From Chthoniobacteraceae bacterium (GTDB lineage: Bacteria; Verrucomicrobiota; Verrucomicrobiia; Chthoniobacterales; Chthoniobacteraceae), in the NCBI GenBank assembly GCA_947471505.1, contig CANIWM010000018.1, forward strand, positions 1 through 64,000: DNA of 64,000 bases, in the 5' to 3' direction. Positions 54,060 through 60,602 of this stretch are shown here, piece after piece. A model generated the notes under the pieces. It saw nothing but the letters and a program-made list of their open reading frames with translations, had not been told where the DNA came from and did not search any database. Position 1 is the first letter of the stretch. Each line of letters opens with the position of its first letter. The position numbers and the translations under genes were made by a program.

Positions 54060-54428
54060 TTACTCAGCGACACGGACAGCTACATCTTTTATATCCTGTT
54101 CGCGCTTTCGTTCTGTTTCGATCTTCTTCTCACGCAGTTGATCAGCAACCTGCTTTTTGTCGCGAATCTCGCCAACCGTCGTGATTCCTGATGCTCCGCA
54201 GCTATGGCAGAAGGCCGCATCGGCACCAACAACAATAGCGCAAGCTCCGCAGCAGCGCTGCGAACGCTGGCGCATATCCTCACGCCGTACTTCATTCGCC
54301 CTTTTTTGTTCAATTCTAGCCTGCTCCGCTGCAAGCGCGATCCGTTCAATCTCCTTCTTCTTGGCACGAGACTTACCAATCCATTTCACGATAGCTGTTA
54401 AAGTCCCTTGAATTAAAATTGGGTCCAT
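54060..54428 (-). CDS. zinc-ribbon protein, upstream half of an interrupted gene
   Basis: 122 aa from the ATG at 54428 (MDPILIQGTLTAIVKWIGK). A charged helical region (KKKEIERIALAAEQARIEQ) is followed by a zinc ribbon (CCGACAIVVGADAAFCHSCG) and another Glu/Lys/Arg-rich helix ending at a TAA (54060-54062). The coiled coil continues in the same frame on the other side of that stop. No function is known; double zinc-ribbon proteins of this type often bind nucleic acid or protein. Confidence 0.6.
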   Translation of the reverse strand: MDPILIQGTLTAIVKWIGKSRAKKKEIERIALAAEQARIEQKRANEVRREDMRQRSQRCCGACAIVVGADAAFCHSCGASGITTVGEIRDKKQVADQLREKKIETERKREQDIKDVAVRVAE

Positions 54429-54642
54429 ATTGCGTAAGTTGGTTGTATTAATTGCTAAGCAACAGAAAACCTTAGATAATTGAAATTTGGTGTGACTCAG
54501 GCAGGGAAAACGCCAGTTTTTCAACTCAATAAGCGTGCTCGTGCATTGAAAGTGCCCGAAGTCCTGCGGGGCGTCACCTCTGGGAATTTGGATGAGATAA
54601 AAGCGTGATTCTGTCACTTTTCATCTCCTGACCCCAGCCTCC

Positions 54643-54987
54643 TTATTGGCCTTCCCATTGTTTTAACATCGCTTGAATTCGCTCTATGTTTGATTCCATT
54701 CTGGCGATGCATTCAAGTTGGATTTCCGCCTCCCGCTTTGGTGATTTCGCTGAGCGAATTGCGTTCTCATAAATCGATGCAGTAGCTACAGCGTCCTTAA
54801 GGAGTACGAGAGCTCTTGCTTGCTGGGCTGGCGTTCGTATGGATGAGGCTAGTATCCGTCCCAACGAGGTTTCTCGCTCGGTGGTTTTGTGCCACTTTCG
54901 GTCGGTAGCTTCGTAATTCGCTTTGTTGTCGCAGCCGAGCAGGCCGAACGTCGCTAAAACGGTGATGATACAAAAACAGTAATTCAT
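54643..54987 (-). CDS. small lipoprotein, unknown function
   Basis: 114 aa. The N terminus MNYCFCIITVLATFGLLGCDN ends in a lipobox (LLGC, Cys 19), so the mature protein is membrane-anchored by lipid. The rest is helical and charged (ERETSLGRILASSIRTPA, EAEIQLECIARMESNIERI). No family was recognised. Confidence 0.65.
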   Translation of the reverse strand: MNYCFCIITVLATFGLLGCDNKANYEATDRKWHKTTERETSLGRILASSIRTPAQQARALVLLKDAVATASIYENAIRSAKSPKREAEIQLECIARMESNIERIQAMLKQWEGQ

Positions 54988-55452
54988 AGAAACGGCGCTT
55001 TTGGTTGTTCTGGGCCTCCGTGGAGGGAGTCCAGTGGAAACGGGGTCATTGGGTCAGGCGTTGCGGTCATTTCGGTTTTTTGCGATGCGTCGAGCGCTTG
55101 CAAAAGCGCCAAACTCCTTTGCAACCTTCCCCGAGCATATCGAATGCGAGGTCGATAAGGTCTCCCTTTAGTTTGTGCTTCTTCGTGAATGAAGTGAGCG
55201 GGTCGTAACCTTCGGGTTCTGGTTTCTGTTTTGGGTCTGTCATTGGGCGGTTTCGATTAAGTGATGTGGTTGACGGGGAAACGTGGAAACGGGTTCAGGC
55301 GAAAAAATGGAAAACTTTCCGGCTTCGTTGCGTGTCATTTTTCTTTTTTATCGCCTGACTCCGTTTCCTCACAGTCATCCACCTTTGCGAGTCCCGGAGT
55401 CATTTGTTCAAACAGTCAGTTCGCAAGTTGGATGCGGTTCGAACCGGGCGGG
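54988..55452. other. gene-poor stretch with repeat copies
   Basis: 465 bases. Short frames exist on both strands but none looks coding. It contains a partial repeat arm at 55034-55060 (GTGGAAACGGG and GGGTCAGGCG) and the long hairpin at 55283-55372. Confidence 0.55.
55283..55372. repeat. long hairpin repeat (TCAGGCGA family, copy 1)
   Basis: The arms GTGGAAACGGGTTCAGGCGA (55283-55302) and its near reverse complement up to 55372 are joined through A-rich and T-rich inner arms, so the stem is about 35-40 bases with few mismatches. TCAGGCGA at 55295-55302 pairs with TCGCCTGA at 55351-55358. A second copy is at 56625-56689. Confidence 0.7.
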
Positions 55453-56082
55453 CTATGGCACGCGCTTGGTGGCGGGGTCGCTCCATGCGCTTTTGCCTCG
55501 GGCGTTGCAGGCGCGGAGTTCTACCCAGACTTTTACGCCGGTGGGTAGGCCGGAGAGGTCGAAGCGGCTTTTTTTGCTCGTGTCGGCAAATTGCCACACG
55601 GTGCCGGGTGCGTTGGGGTCGGTGGTGGCGAAGCGGATTTCGTAATAGTCCACGATGCCGGGCTGGCCGCCGCATTGGCCGGAGACTTCGCCTTCTTCGT
55701 CGCCGACTGCGAGTTCGAGGCCTGTCGGCTTGTTGGGGATGGGGCGCGCGGTGGGCGCACTTTTTACGCGGAGTTGCGCGGTTTCGACTTCGGCCACGGT
55801 GGTCGCGAGTTTGCCGACGTCGCTGCCGAGTTCGTTCAGTGCGGCGACGACGTCGCTCTCAGCGGCATCCTGCGCATCGGTGGTGGTGCCGAGGGTGGCT
55901 TTGGCAGTGGCGACATCGCCTTGCGTGGTGTCGAGCGTGCCGATTTTCGTTCCCAGCGCGGTGAGTTTCGGCGCGAGGCTGGCAAAGACGGCTTGCCCGG
56001 CGATGCCGTCTTGGATGTTGGTGGCCCGTATGAGGAGTTCGGGGATGGAGAGGTTGGTGAGGTCGAGTACTACGTCAAACAT
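55453..56082 (-). CDS. fibronectin type III domain protein
   Basis: 209 aa. The N-terminal half is helical and repetitive (KLTALGTKIGTLDTTQGDVA, LGSDVGKLATTVAEVETAQ), and the C-terminal about 95 residues form a fibronectin III fold (KPTGLELAVGDEEGEVSGQ, IVDYYEIRFATTDPNAPG, VKVWVELRACNARGKSAWS). It has no signal peptide. Proteins with this arrangement occur in several environmental phyla; the function is unknown. A short repeat-peptide frame ends 24 bases upstream of its ATG and may belong to the same transcript. Confidence 0.75.
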   Translation of the reverse strand: MFDVVLDLTNLSIPELLIRATNIQDGIAGQAVFASLAPKLTALGTKIGTLDTTQGDVATAKATLGTTTDAQDAAESDVVAALNELGSDVGKLATTVAEVETAQLRVKSAPTARPIPNKPTGLELAVGDEEGEVSGQCGGQPGIVDYYEIRFATTDPNAPGTVWQFADTSKKSRFDLSGLPTGVKVWVELRACNARGKSAWSDPATKRVP

Positions 56083-56338
56083 TGGATTAGATAGTTCGTT
56101 AAGGATTTATTGGAAGGTGCGTGGATCATCGTAGAAAACCCGAGGGTCGTCGTATCGTAATCCAGGCTCATCATAGTAAGGCAGAGCGTTATTTTACAGC
56201 TTAGGCGGGAAATGAAGCAAATCGCTTCTGCGGAGGCAAGGAAAAGTTTTCGTTTTCTTAATAATCTCTCCCCTCGCTGTTTCATCCGAGGGGCTCTTCT
56301 CTGATAGCCGTGGAAATTTCCCCTATATTTCCGAAATA
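56083..56338. other. gap between the fibronectin gene and the heptad-repeat frame
   Basis: 256 bases that carry the short minus-strand repeat frame (56107-56184). The remainder has no recognised feature. Confidence 0.5.
56107..56184 (-). other. short repeat-peptide frame (YDDPRxF heptads), no ATG
   Basis: Translates as three 7-residue repeats YDEPGLR, YDDPRVF and YDDPRTF, then Q and TAA (56107-56109). The DNA unit is 21 bases with synonymous differences, which argues that the peptide is or was selected. No ATG, GTG or TTG precedes it in frame; the frame is open from 56193, and a CTG is at 56182-56184. It lies just upstream of the fibronectin gene. Confidence 0.45.
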
Positions 56339-56521
56339 TTGGTGAAGATTCGGGAGATATTTGAAGCGATTTCCGGGATCGTACGTAAGATTTACGGTGT
56401 CTCTAAAGCGATCTTTGGGATCGCATGTAAGATAGAGCGAGTCTTGAAAAAGATGCGGGGCGTCTCCCTGCCTATCTCACGCGTCGCATGTAAGACACGG
56501 GAGATCAGGACGATGATTTGA
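56339..56521 (+). CDS. small protein of tandem 7-residue repeats
   Basis: 60 aa made of eight heptads: VKIREIF, EAISGIV, RKIYGVS, KAIFGIA, CKIERVL, KKMRGVS, LPISRVA, CKTREIR, then TMI. At the DNA level this is a 21-base period; TCGYAYGTAAGA occurs at 56379, 56421 and 56484, spaced by 42 and 63 bases. One degenerate unit lies upstream of the start. The start would be TTG at 56339 or GTG at 56342. Alternating basic and hydrophobic residues would give an amphipathic helix. It could be a real small protein or a tandem repeat that happens to stay open. Confidence 0.4.
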   Translation: MVKIREIFEAISGIVRKIYGVSKAIFGIACKIERVLKKMRGVSLPISRVACKTREIRTMI

Positions 56522-56812
56522 GGGGTAGGTATGGAGCGATCCGCTCGAAGGCTGGTCTAAAACCAAAGCCCATCTGTCGTGCCGCTCGACGGGGAGTCGG
56601 CGTCCCGCTTGTGTAGGGAAACTTGGTCAGGCGAAAAAATGGAAGACATTGCCGGCATTTATCGTGTGTTTATTTCATGTCACCTGACCGCTTGTCGCGC
56701 GTGTGACCGGCTTTCCGCGCGATGCAAGAATGTCATGCTGAGCGGTTGATACTTGTCCAAACGCGGTACGGGACCTGCGAACCAGCATCTGATTCATGAA
56801 TATTTCCAACCG
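56522..56812. other. gap before the acyltransferase gene
   Basis: 291 bases with the second hairpin repeat copy at 56625-56689. The acyltransferase frame is open from 56753 with a TTG, but the N-terminal residues before 56813 are not family-like. Confidence 0.5.
56625..56689. repeat. hairpin repeat (TCAGGCGA family, copy 2)
   Basis: TCAGGCGAAAAAATGGAA is shared with the copy at 55295. GGTCAGG (56625-56631) pairs with CCTGACC (56683-56689). The inner part (CCGGC, CGTGT, T-rich) also lines up with copy 1. The two copies bracket the fibronectin gene and the two heptad-repeat frames. Confidence 0.6.
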
Positions 56813-57970
56813 ATGAGCAGTGAAACACCGCGCACCGTCAGCACTTCGCTGCATATCGGCGAGTTGACAGGTCTGCGGGCGCTGCTTGCGCTATGGGTGC
56901 TCATCGGCCACGCCGCGGGGCTTGCGGAACTTGGCTCGACGGGCTTTGGTCACTTTCTCCAGCGCGGCGATCTCGCGGTGGATGTGTTCATTATTCTGAG
57001 CGGTTTTGTCATCACTCTGGCGCTCAATAAACGCCCGACATCGTGGTCTGCTTTTATGCGGGATCGGTTTCGCCGATTGATGCCTGCTTACTTTGTGACG
57101 CTAGCCGTTGCGGTGTGTCTATTGCCCTACCAAGGCGAGCTGTTTCAGAAAATGGGGACGTTTGATCCGCAGACAGTCAGCGAATGGTCGCGGCAGCAGA
57201 GCTTGGAAGTGATGCACCTGCCGTATCACCTGTTCCTACACGTCACGATGCTGCACGGAGTCGTGCCGATTGCGCCGGGGCAGGAGTCCATCGCCCTAGC
57301 GCTCTTGCCCGTCGCGTGGAGCCTGTCGCTGGAGTGGCAATTCTATGTCATCGCTCCGGCCCTCCATCGCCTCCTGTTTCGTGTAAAAGCCCCGCTCGCG
57401 TTGCTGATCACCGCAGCCGCCTGCGTCGGCACGGTCATTTTCAATCGCCTTTTCCATGCGGAGTTTCCATCCGACTCTGCGCTACCGGCGAAGTTCGGCT
57501 TGTTCTTCCTCGGTATCTATAGCGCGTCGCTGATCTCGTGTTTTAGCCAAACCGGAAAGAGCGAAGTCGGACGTTGCTTGATGCACGCCTCTCCAGTGGT
57601 GTGGCTGTTTACCGCGTCAGTGCCGATCGGGCTGTGGGTGTTTGTCATGGGGACCATCTTAAACCTCGCTGGCGACTCCGCACGGCTCGAAGCCCGCATC
57701 GCGTCGTCCATTTTAAAGCACCGGATCCTGATGTGGATCGGGGAGCGTTCCTACTCGCTGTATCTTTGCCACATGCTGGTGCAATGGCTCGTGCTTGGCG
57801 CGATCATCGCAGTGCTTCCGCAGGCAAAACCGATACTACGGTTCGCACTACTGCTCCCGATCTCCGCTGCGTGCTCGCTCATTACCGCTCACTTCATGGA
57901 GCGATTTTTGGAACGGCGAGCGGGTTTTGGAACGGCGAGCGAGGTGAAAATGTTGCCTTCGGTCCACTGA
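56813..57970 (+). CDS. OafA-like membrane acyltransferase (acyltransferase 3 family)
   Basis: 385 aa from the ATG at 56813. The family opening is clear: GELTGLRALLALWVLIGHAAG with the conserved His, then DLAVDVFIILSGFVITLAL and MRDRFRRLMPAYFVTLAV. About ten hydrophobic helices follow, with SLSLEWQFYVIAPALHRLL and IGERSYSLYLCHMLVQWLV near the end. Members O-acetylate or otherwise acylate cell-surface polysaccharides or lipids. It is convergent with the sensor kinase gene that follows, 16 bases apart. Confidence 0.9.
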   Translation: MSSETPRTVSTSLHIGELTGLRALLALWVLIGHAAGLAELGSTGFGHFLQRGDLAVDVFIILSGFVITLALNKRPTSWSAFMRDRFRRLMPAYFVTLAVAVCLLPYQGELFQKMGTFDPQTVSEWSRQQSLEVMHLPYHLFLHVTMLHGVVPIAPGQESIALALLPVAWSLSLEWQFYVIAPALHRLLFRVKAPLALLITAAACVGTVIFNRLFHAEFPSDSALPAKFGLFFLGIYSASLISCFSQTGKSEVGRCLMHASPVVWLFTASVPIGLWVFVMGTILNLAGDSARLEARIASSILKHRILMWIGERSYSLYLCHMLVQWLVLGAIIAVLPQAKPILRFALLLPISAACSLITAHFMERFLERRAGFGTASEVKMLPSVH

Positions 57971-57985
57971 CCACTGCCCACAAAC

Positions 57986-59590
57986 TCAAGCCACTGCCGA
58001 CATCTGGATCACCTCATGGATCGCCTTGCGCAAGTCCGAGCCCGTCACCGGTTTGCCAACGATCATATCGATCCCCTCTGGCAATGTGCCCACCGCTTTC
58101 ATCTCCTCGCCGAAGCCCGTGAGCAAAATGACTGGCGTATTCGGACGACGACTCTTCACCTCTTTTGCAAGCTGCTCGCCGCTCATTCCCGGCATGGATT
58201 GATCGGTGATAACGACATCGAAATCCGCCGCAATAAACTCTGCGAGCGCCACCGCTCCATCGAACGCGAGGACCGTTTCATGCCCGTCCATATGCAAATG
58301 CTCGGACAAAAGTTCACAGATGATCTCCTGATCATCCACGACCAGAATCTTGAGCGGAGGAATATCAGTTCCGCGCTCCTCGTCCTGAACAACTACTACT
58401 TCCACATCCGTACTCGGCATCACGAGCGCGAAGATCGTACCCACACCCGGCTCGCTCTCGATCTGGATATTGCCGCCGTGGCGCTGGATGATTCCGTATG
58501 CCACAGCCAGCCCTAACCCGGTGCCACGCTCGCCCTTCGTCGTGTAAAATGGCTCCAAGCAAAGCGCGACCACTTCCGGCGACATCCCGACGCCCGTATC
58601 TGCGACTTCGATGCGCACACTCCCATCGACATCGCGAGTGCGGACGACGATAGAGCCCCCTTCCGGCATCGCATCGCACGCATTGAAAATGAGATTCGTC
58701 AGCACCTCCCGTAGCTCCGGTCCGCAGCCGAGGACTCGGCAATTAGACGCCAAGTCCGTCGTCACGGAAATCATGACGCCTGCCGCCTGTGCACGCGCCT
58801 TCCACTTCGGCGTAGTGAAAGCGACCGCCTGCTCGCAAAGCTGATTCGGGTCCAGCGCCACACGCACCTCGCCTTCCTCTGCGGGGCGGTAAAACTCCTT
58901 TAGTCGGCTCACCACATGCGTGGCATCCTGCGCCGCAGTCACAACATGCTCCACGTAGCCGCGCTCCTTCGAGTCTGCTGCATTCTTTTGAAACCACGGC
59001 AAGAGCAACTCTCCATATCCCAAAATCATCGTTAGCGCGTTATTGAAATCATGCGCGATTCCGCCGGCCATCATTCCTAGCGCGCGGAGTCGCTCCTGCT
59101 TCACAACGTGCTCCTGCGCCGTGCGGAGCTGCGTGAGCGCGTCCTCCAGCTCCGACGTCCGCTGCCTTACGGTCTCATCCAGCCGAAGATTCAAAAAGCG
59201 ATTCTCCAGCAAATTCCGGATGCGCAGTTGCACCTCCGTCGTATCCAACGGCTTGGTAATGAAGTCGCTCGCACCAGACCGCAGCGCCTTTCTCCGCGTC
59301 TCCGGCGATACATCCGCCGTCAGCACGACGATCGGGAGAAATATATCGCCATCCAGCAATTCCCGAATCTCCGAAATCACCTCATACCCGTCCACATGAG
59401 GCATGTGCAGGTCCGTGAGCACAAGGTCCGGCTGAAACTCTGCAAACATCGGAATCGCCTCCCGAGGGTCTGTCGTGCAACGCCACGTCACCCCGCCAAA
59501 CAGCTCCAGCACCCGCTCTAGGAGACGGACGTTCGACGGCTCATCATCGATGATGAGAATTTTTGCTGGTGGCAATGGATGCTGATTCAT
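57986..59590 (-). CDS. receiver-histidine kinase-receiver hybrid protein
   Basis: 534 aa from the ATG at 59590. The order is REC1 (ILIIDDEPSN, phospho-Asp in LVLTDLHMPHVDGYE), a coiled-coil linker, a histidine kinase (phosphoacceptor His in MAGGIAHDFNNALTM, N-box NLIFNACDAM, G1 ADTGVGMS, G2 GERGTGLGLAVAYG) and REC2 (ILVVDDQEI, Asp in VVITDQSMPGMSGEQ). It has no membrane or PAS sensor domain, so the input is probably another kinase acting on REC1. No response regulator with a DNA-binding domain lies next to it. Its start is 58 bases from the divergent ubiE start. Confidence 0.9.
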   Translation of the reverse strand: MNQHPLPPAKILIIDDEPSNVRLLERVLELFGGVTWRCTTDPREAIPMFAEFQPDLVLTDLHMPHVDGYEVISEIRELLDGDIFLPIVVLTADVSPETRRKALRSGASDFITKPLDTTEVQLRIRNLLENRFLNLRLDETVRQRTSELEDALTQLRTAQEHVVKQERLRALGMMAGGIAHDFNNALTMILGYGELLLPWFQKNAADSKERGYVEHVVTAAQDATHVVSRLKEFYRPAEEGEVRVALDPNQLCEQAVAFTTPKWKARAQAAGVMISVTTDLASNCRVLGCGPELREVLTNLIFNACDAMPEGGSIVVRTRDVDGSVRIEVADTGVGMSPEVVALCLEPFYTTKGERGTGLGLAVAYGIIQRHGGNIQIESEPGVGTIFALVMPSTDVEVVVVQDEERGTDIPPLKILVVDDQEIICELLSEHLHMDGHETVLAFDGAVALAEFIAADFDVVITDQSMPGMSGEQLAKEVKSRRPNTPVILLTGFGEEMKAVGTLPEGIDMIVGKPVTGSDLRKAIHEVIQMSAVA

Positions 59591-59648
59591 TTGGGCTGTG
59601 CCGAGTATATGCGAGATACGTTCGACATGCGTGGAAAAAGCAATTGAT

Positions 59649-60374
59649 ATGCCTTTGAAGATGCCAAATTTGACCGAACCGCTAAGCCCGACTCCCGCAC
59701 CTGGCAAAGGAGCCGGAGTGCAGCGCCTCTTTAGCGCCATCGCACGCCGATACGACCTCGCGAACCACCTCCTCAGCGGAGGTATGGACTTCCTATGGCG
59801 TCGGCGCGCCGCCGCCATCGTCCGCGCCGAGAGCCCGCAAACGATTCTCGATGTAGCCACCGGTAGCGGCGACCTCGCGCTAGTCCTCCAAAAAACCTGT
59901 CCCACCGCTCACATCACCGCCACCGATTTCTGCCAGCCCATGCTCGACGAAGCCCGACGCAAAGGCGTGCAAAACATCGTCCTCGCCGACGCGCTCGCCC
60001 TCCCCTTCCCCGATGCCGCCTTCGACGTCCTCACCGTCGCATTCGGCCTCCGCAATATGGAAGACTGGTCCCGCGCCCTCCGGGAACTCGCCCGCGTCAT
60101 CCGGCCCGGCGGCCTCCTCCTCGTGCTCGACTTTTCGGTCCCTCCGCAGCCCCTGCGAACGCTCTACCGTTTCTATCTCCACCACATCCTCCCTCGCCTC
60201 GCCTCCCTCCTCACCGGGGAAAAAGCCGCTTACGACTACCTCGCCGACTCCATCGAAACCTTCCCCAGTGGACCCTCCATGAACGCACTCATCCAGAGTT
60301 GTGGCTTTACCGAGGCAAAATGCCAGCCGCTCACGGGCGGCATCGTCTCCCTCTATACCGCCCGCCGCACGTGA
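59649..60374 (+). CDS. ubiE: ubiquinone/menaquinone methyltransferase
   Basis: 241 aa from the ATG at 59649 (another at 59661). It methylates the quinone ring precursor (demethylmenaquinone in this phylum is likely, hence MenG). Signatures are FSAIARRYDLANHLLSGGMD, DVATGSGDLALVLQ, and VAFGLRNMEDWSRALRELAR with VIRPGGLLLVLDFS. The C terminus ends with GGIVSLYTARR, typical of UbiE/COQ5. The enzyme would supply the quinone used by the membrane redox proteins of this window. Confidence 0.92.
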   Translation: MPLKMPNLTEPLSPTPAPGKGAGVQRLFSAIARRYDLANHLLSGGMDFLWRRRAAAIVRAESPQTILDVATGSGDLALVLQKTCPTAHITATDFCQPMLDEARRKGVQNIVLADALALPFPDAAFDVLTVAFGLRNMEDWSRALRELARVIRPGGLLLVLDFSVPPQPLRTLYRFYLHHILPRLASLLTGEKAAYDYLADSIETFPSGPSMNALIQSCGFTEAKCQPLTGGIVSLYTARRT

Positions 60375-60403
60375 TCGAACACAGAAATCCGAACGCCTCG
60401 CAC

Positions 60404-60594
60404 CGAGGGTGTGATTAAAAGTGGAATACCTGAAGGGGTGCCGCCGGACCTATACGCGAAAGTAGCGGGGCCGTCCCGGCCCCGTCGCGACACGCAGTGT
60501 CGCAGTACCGCAAGCGCCTTTGGCGCTCGGGGCCGAGACGGCCCCGCTACCATTGGGCTTTACTCGCTATGTCCCACTTTTAATCACACCCTCG
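60404..60594. repeat. 21-base perfect inverted repeat enclosing a hairpin array
   Basis: CGAGGGTGTGATTAAAAGTGG at 60404-60424 has its exact reverse complement at 60574-60594. The structured repeat D lies in the middle. The whole would fold into one long nested hairpin. It sits between the convergent ubiE and metG genes and may also stop transcription from both sides. No transposase gene and no clear target-site duplication were seen. Confidence 0.75.
60462..60550 (-). repeat. four-hairpin structured repeat (copy D, reverse orientation to C)
   Basis: Outer arms GTAGCGGGGCCGTCCC and its partner match at 21 of 22 positions. The arms form GGGGCCG/CGGCCCC hairpins; the inner ones are GCGACAC-GCA-GTGTCGC (60487-60503) and GCGCC-TTT-GGCGC (60514-60526). 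Read on the minus strand, the order and sequences match copy C at 17205-17292 with compensated stem changes. Confidence 0.85.
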
Positions 60595-60602
60595 CCCCGA
60601 CT

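Noticed and set aside
54060-54062. stop codon recoding (selenocysteine or pyrrolysine) in the zinc-ribbon gene
   Set aside because: The codon is TAA, which is not used for either; nonsense mutation or two genes is simpler.
56342-56521. CRISPR array as an explanation for the 21-base repeats
   Set aside because: Units are contiguous with no spacers, they vary in sequence, and no cas genes are present.
60404-60594. insertion sequence bounded by the perfect inverted repeat
   Set aside because: The interior is only 149 bases with no transposase and no target duplication could be seen; kept as a repeat only.
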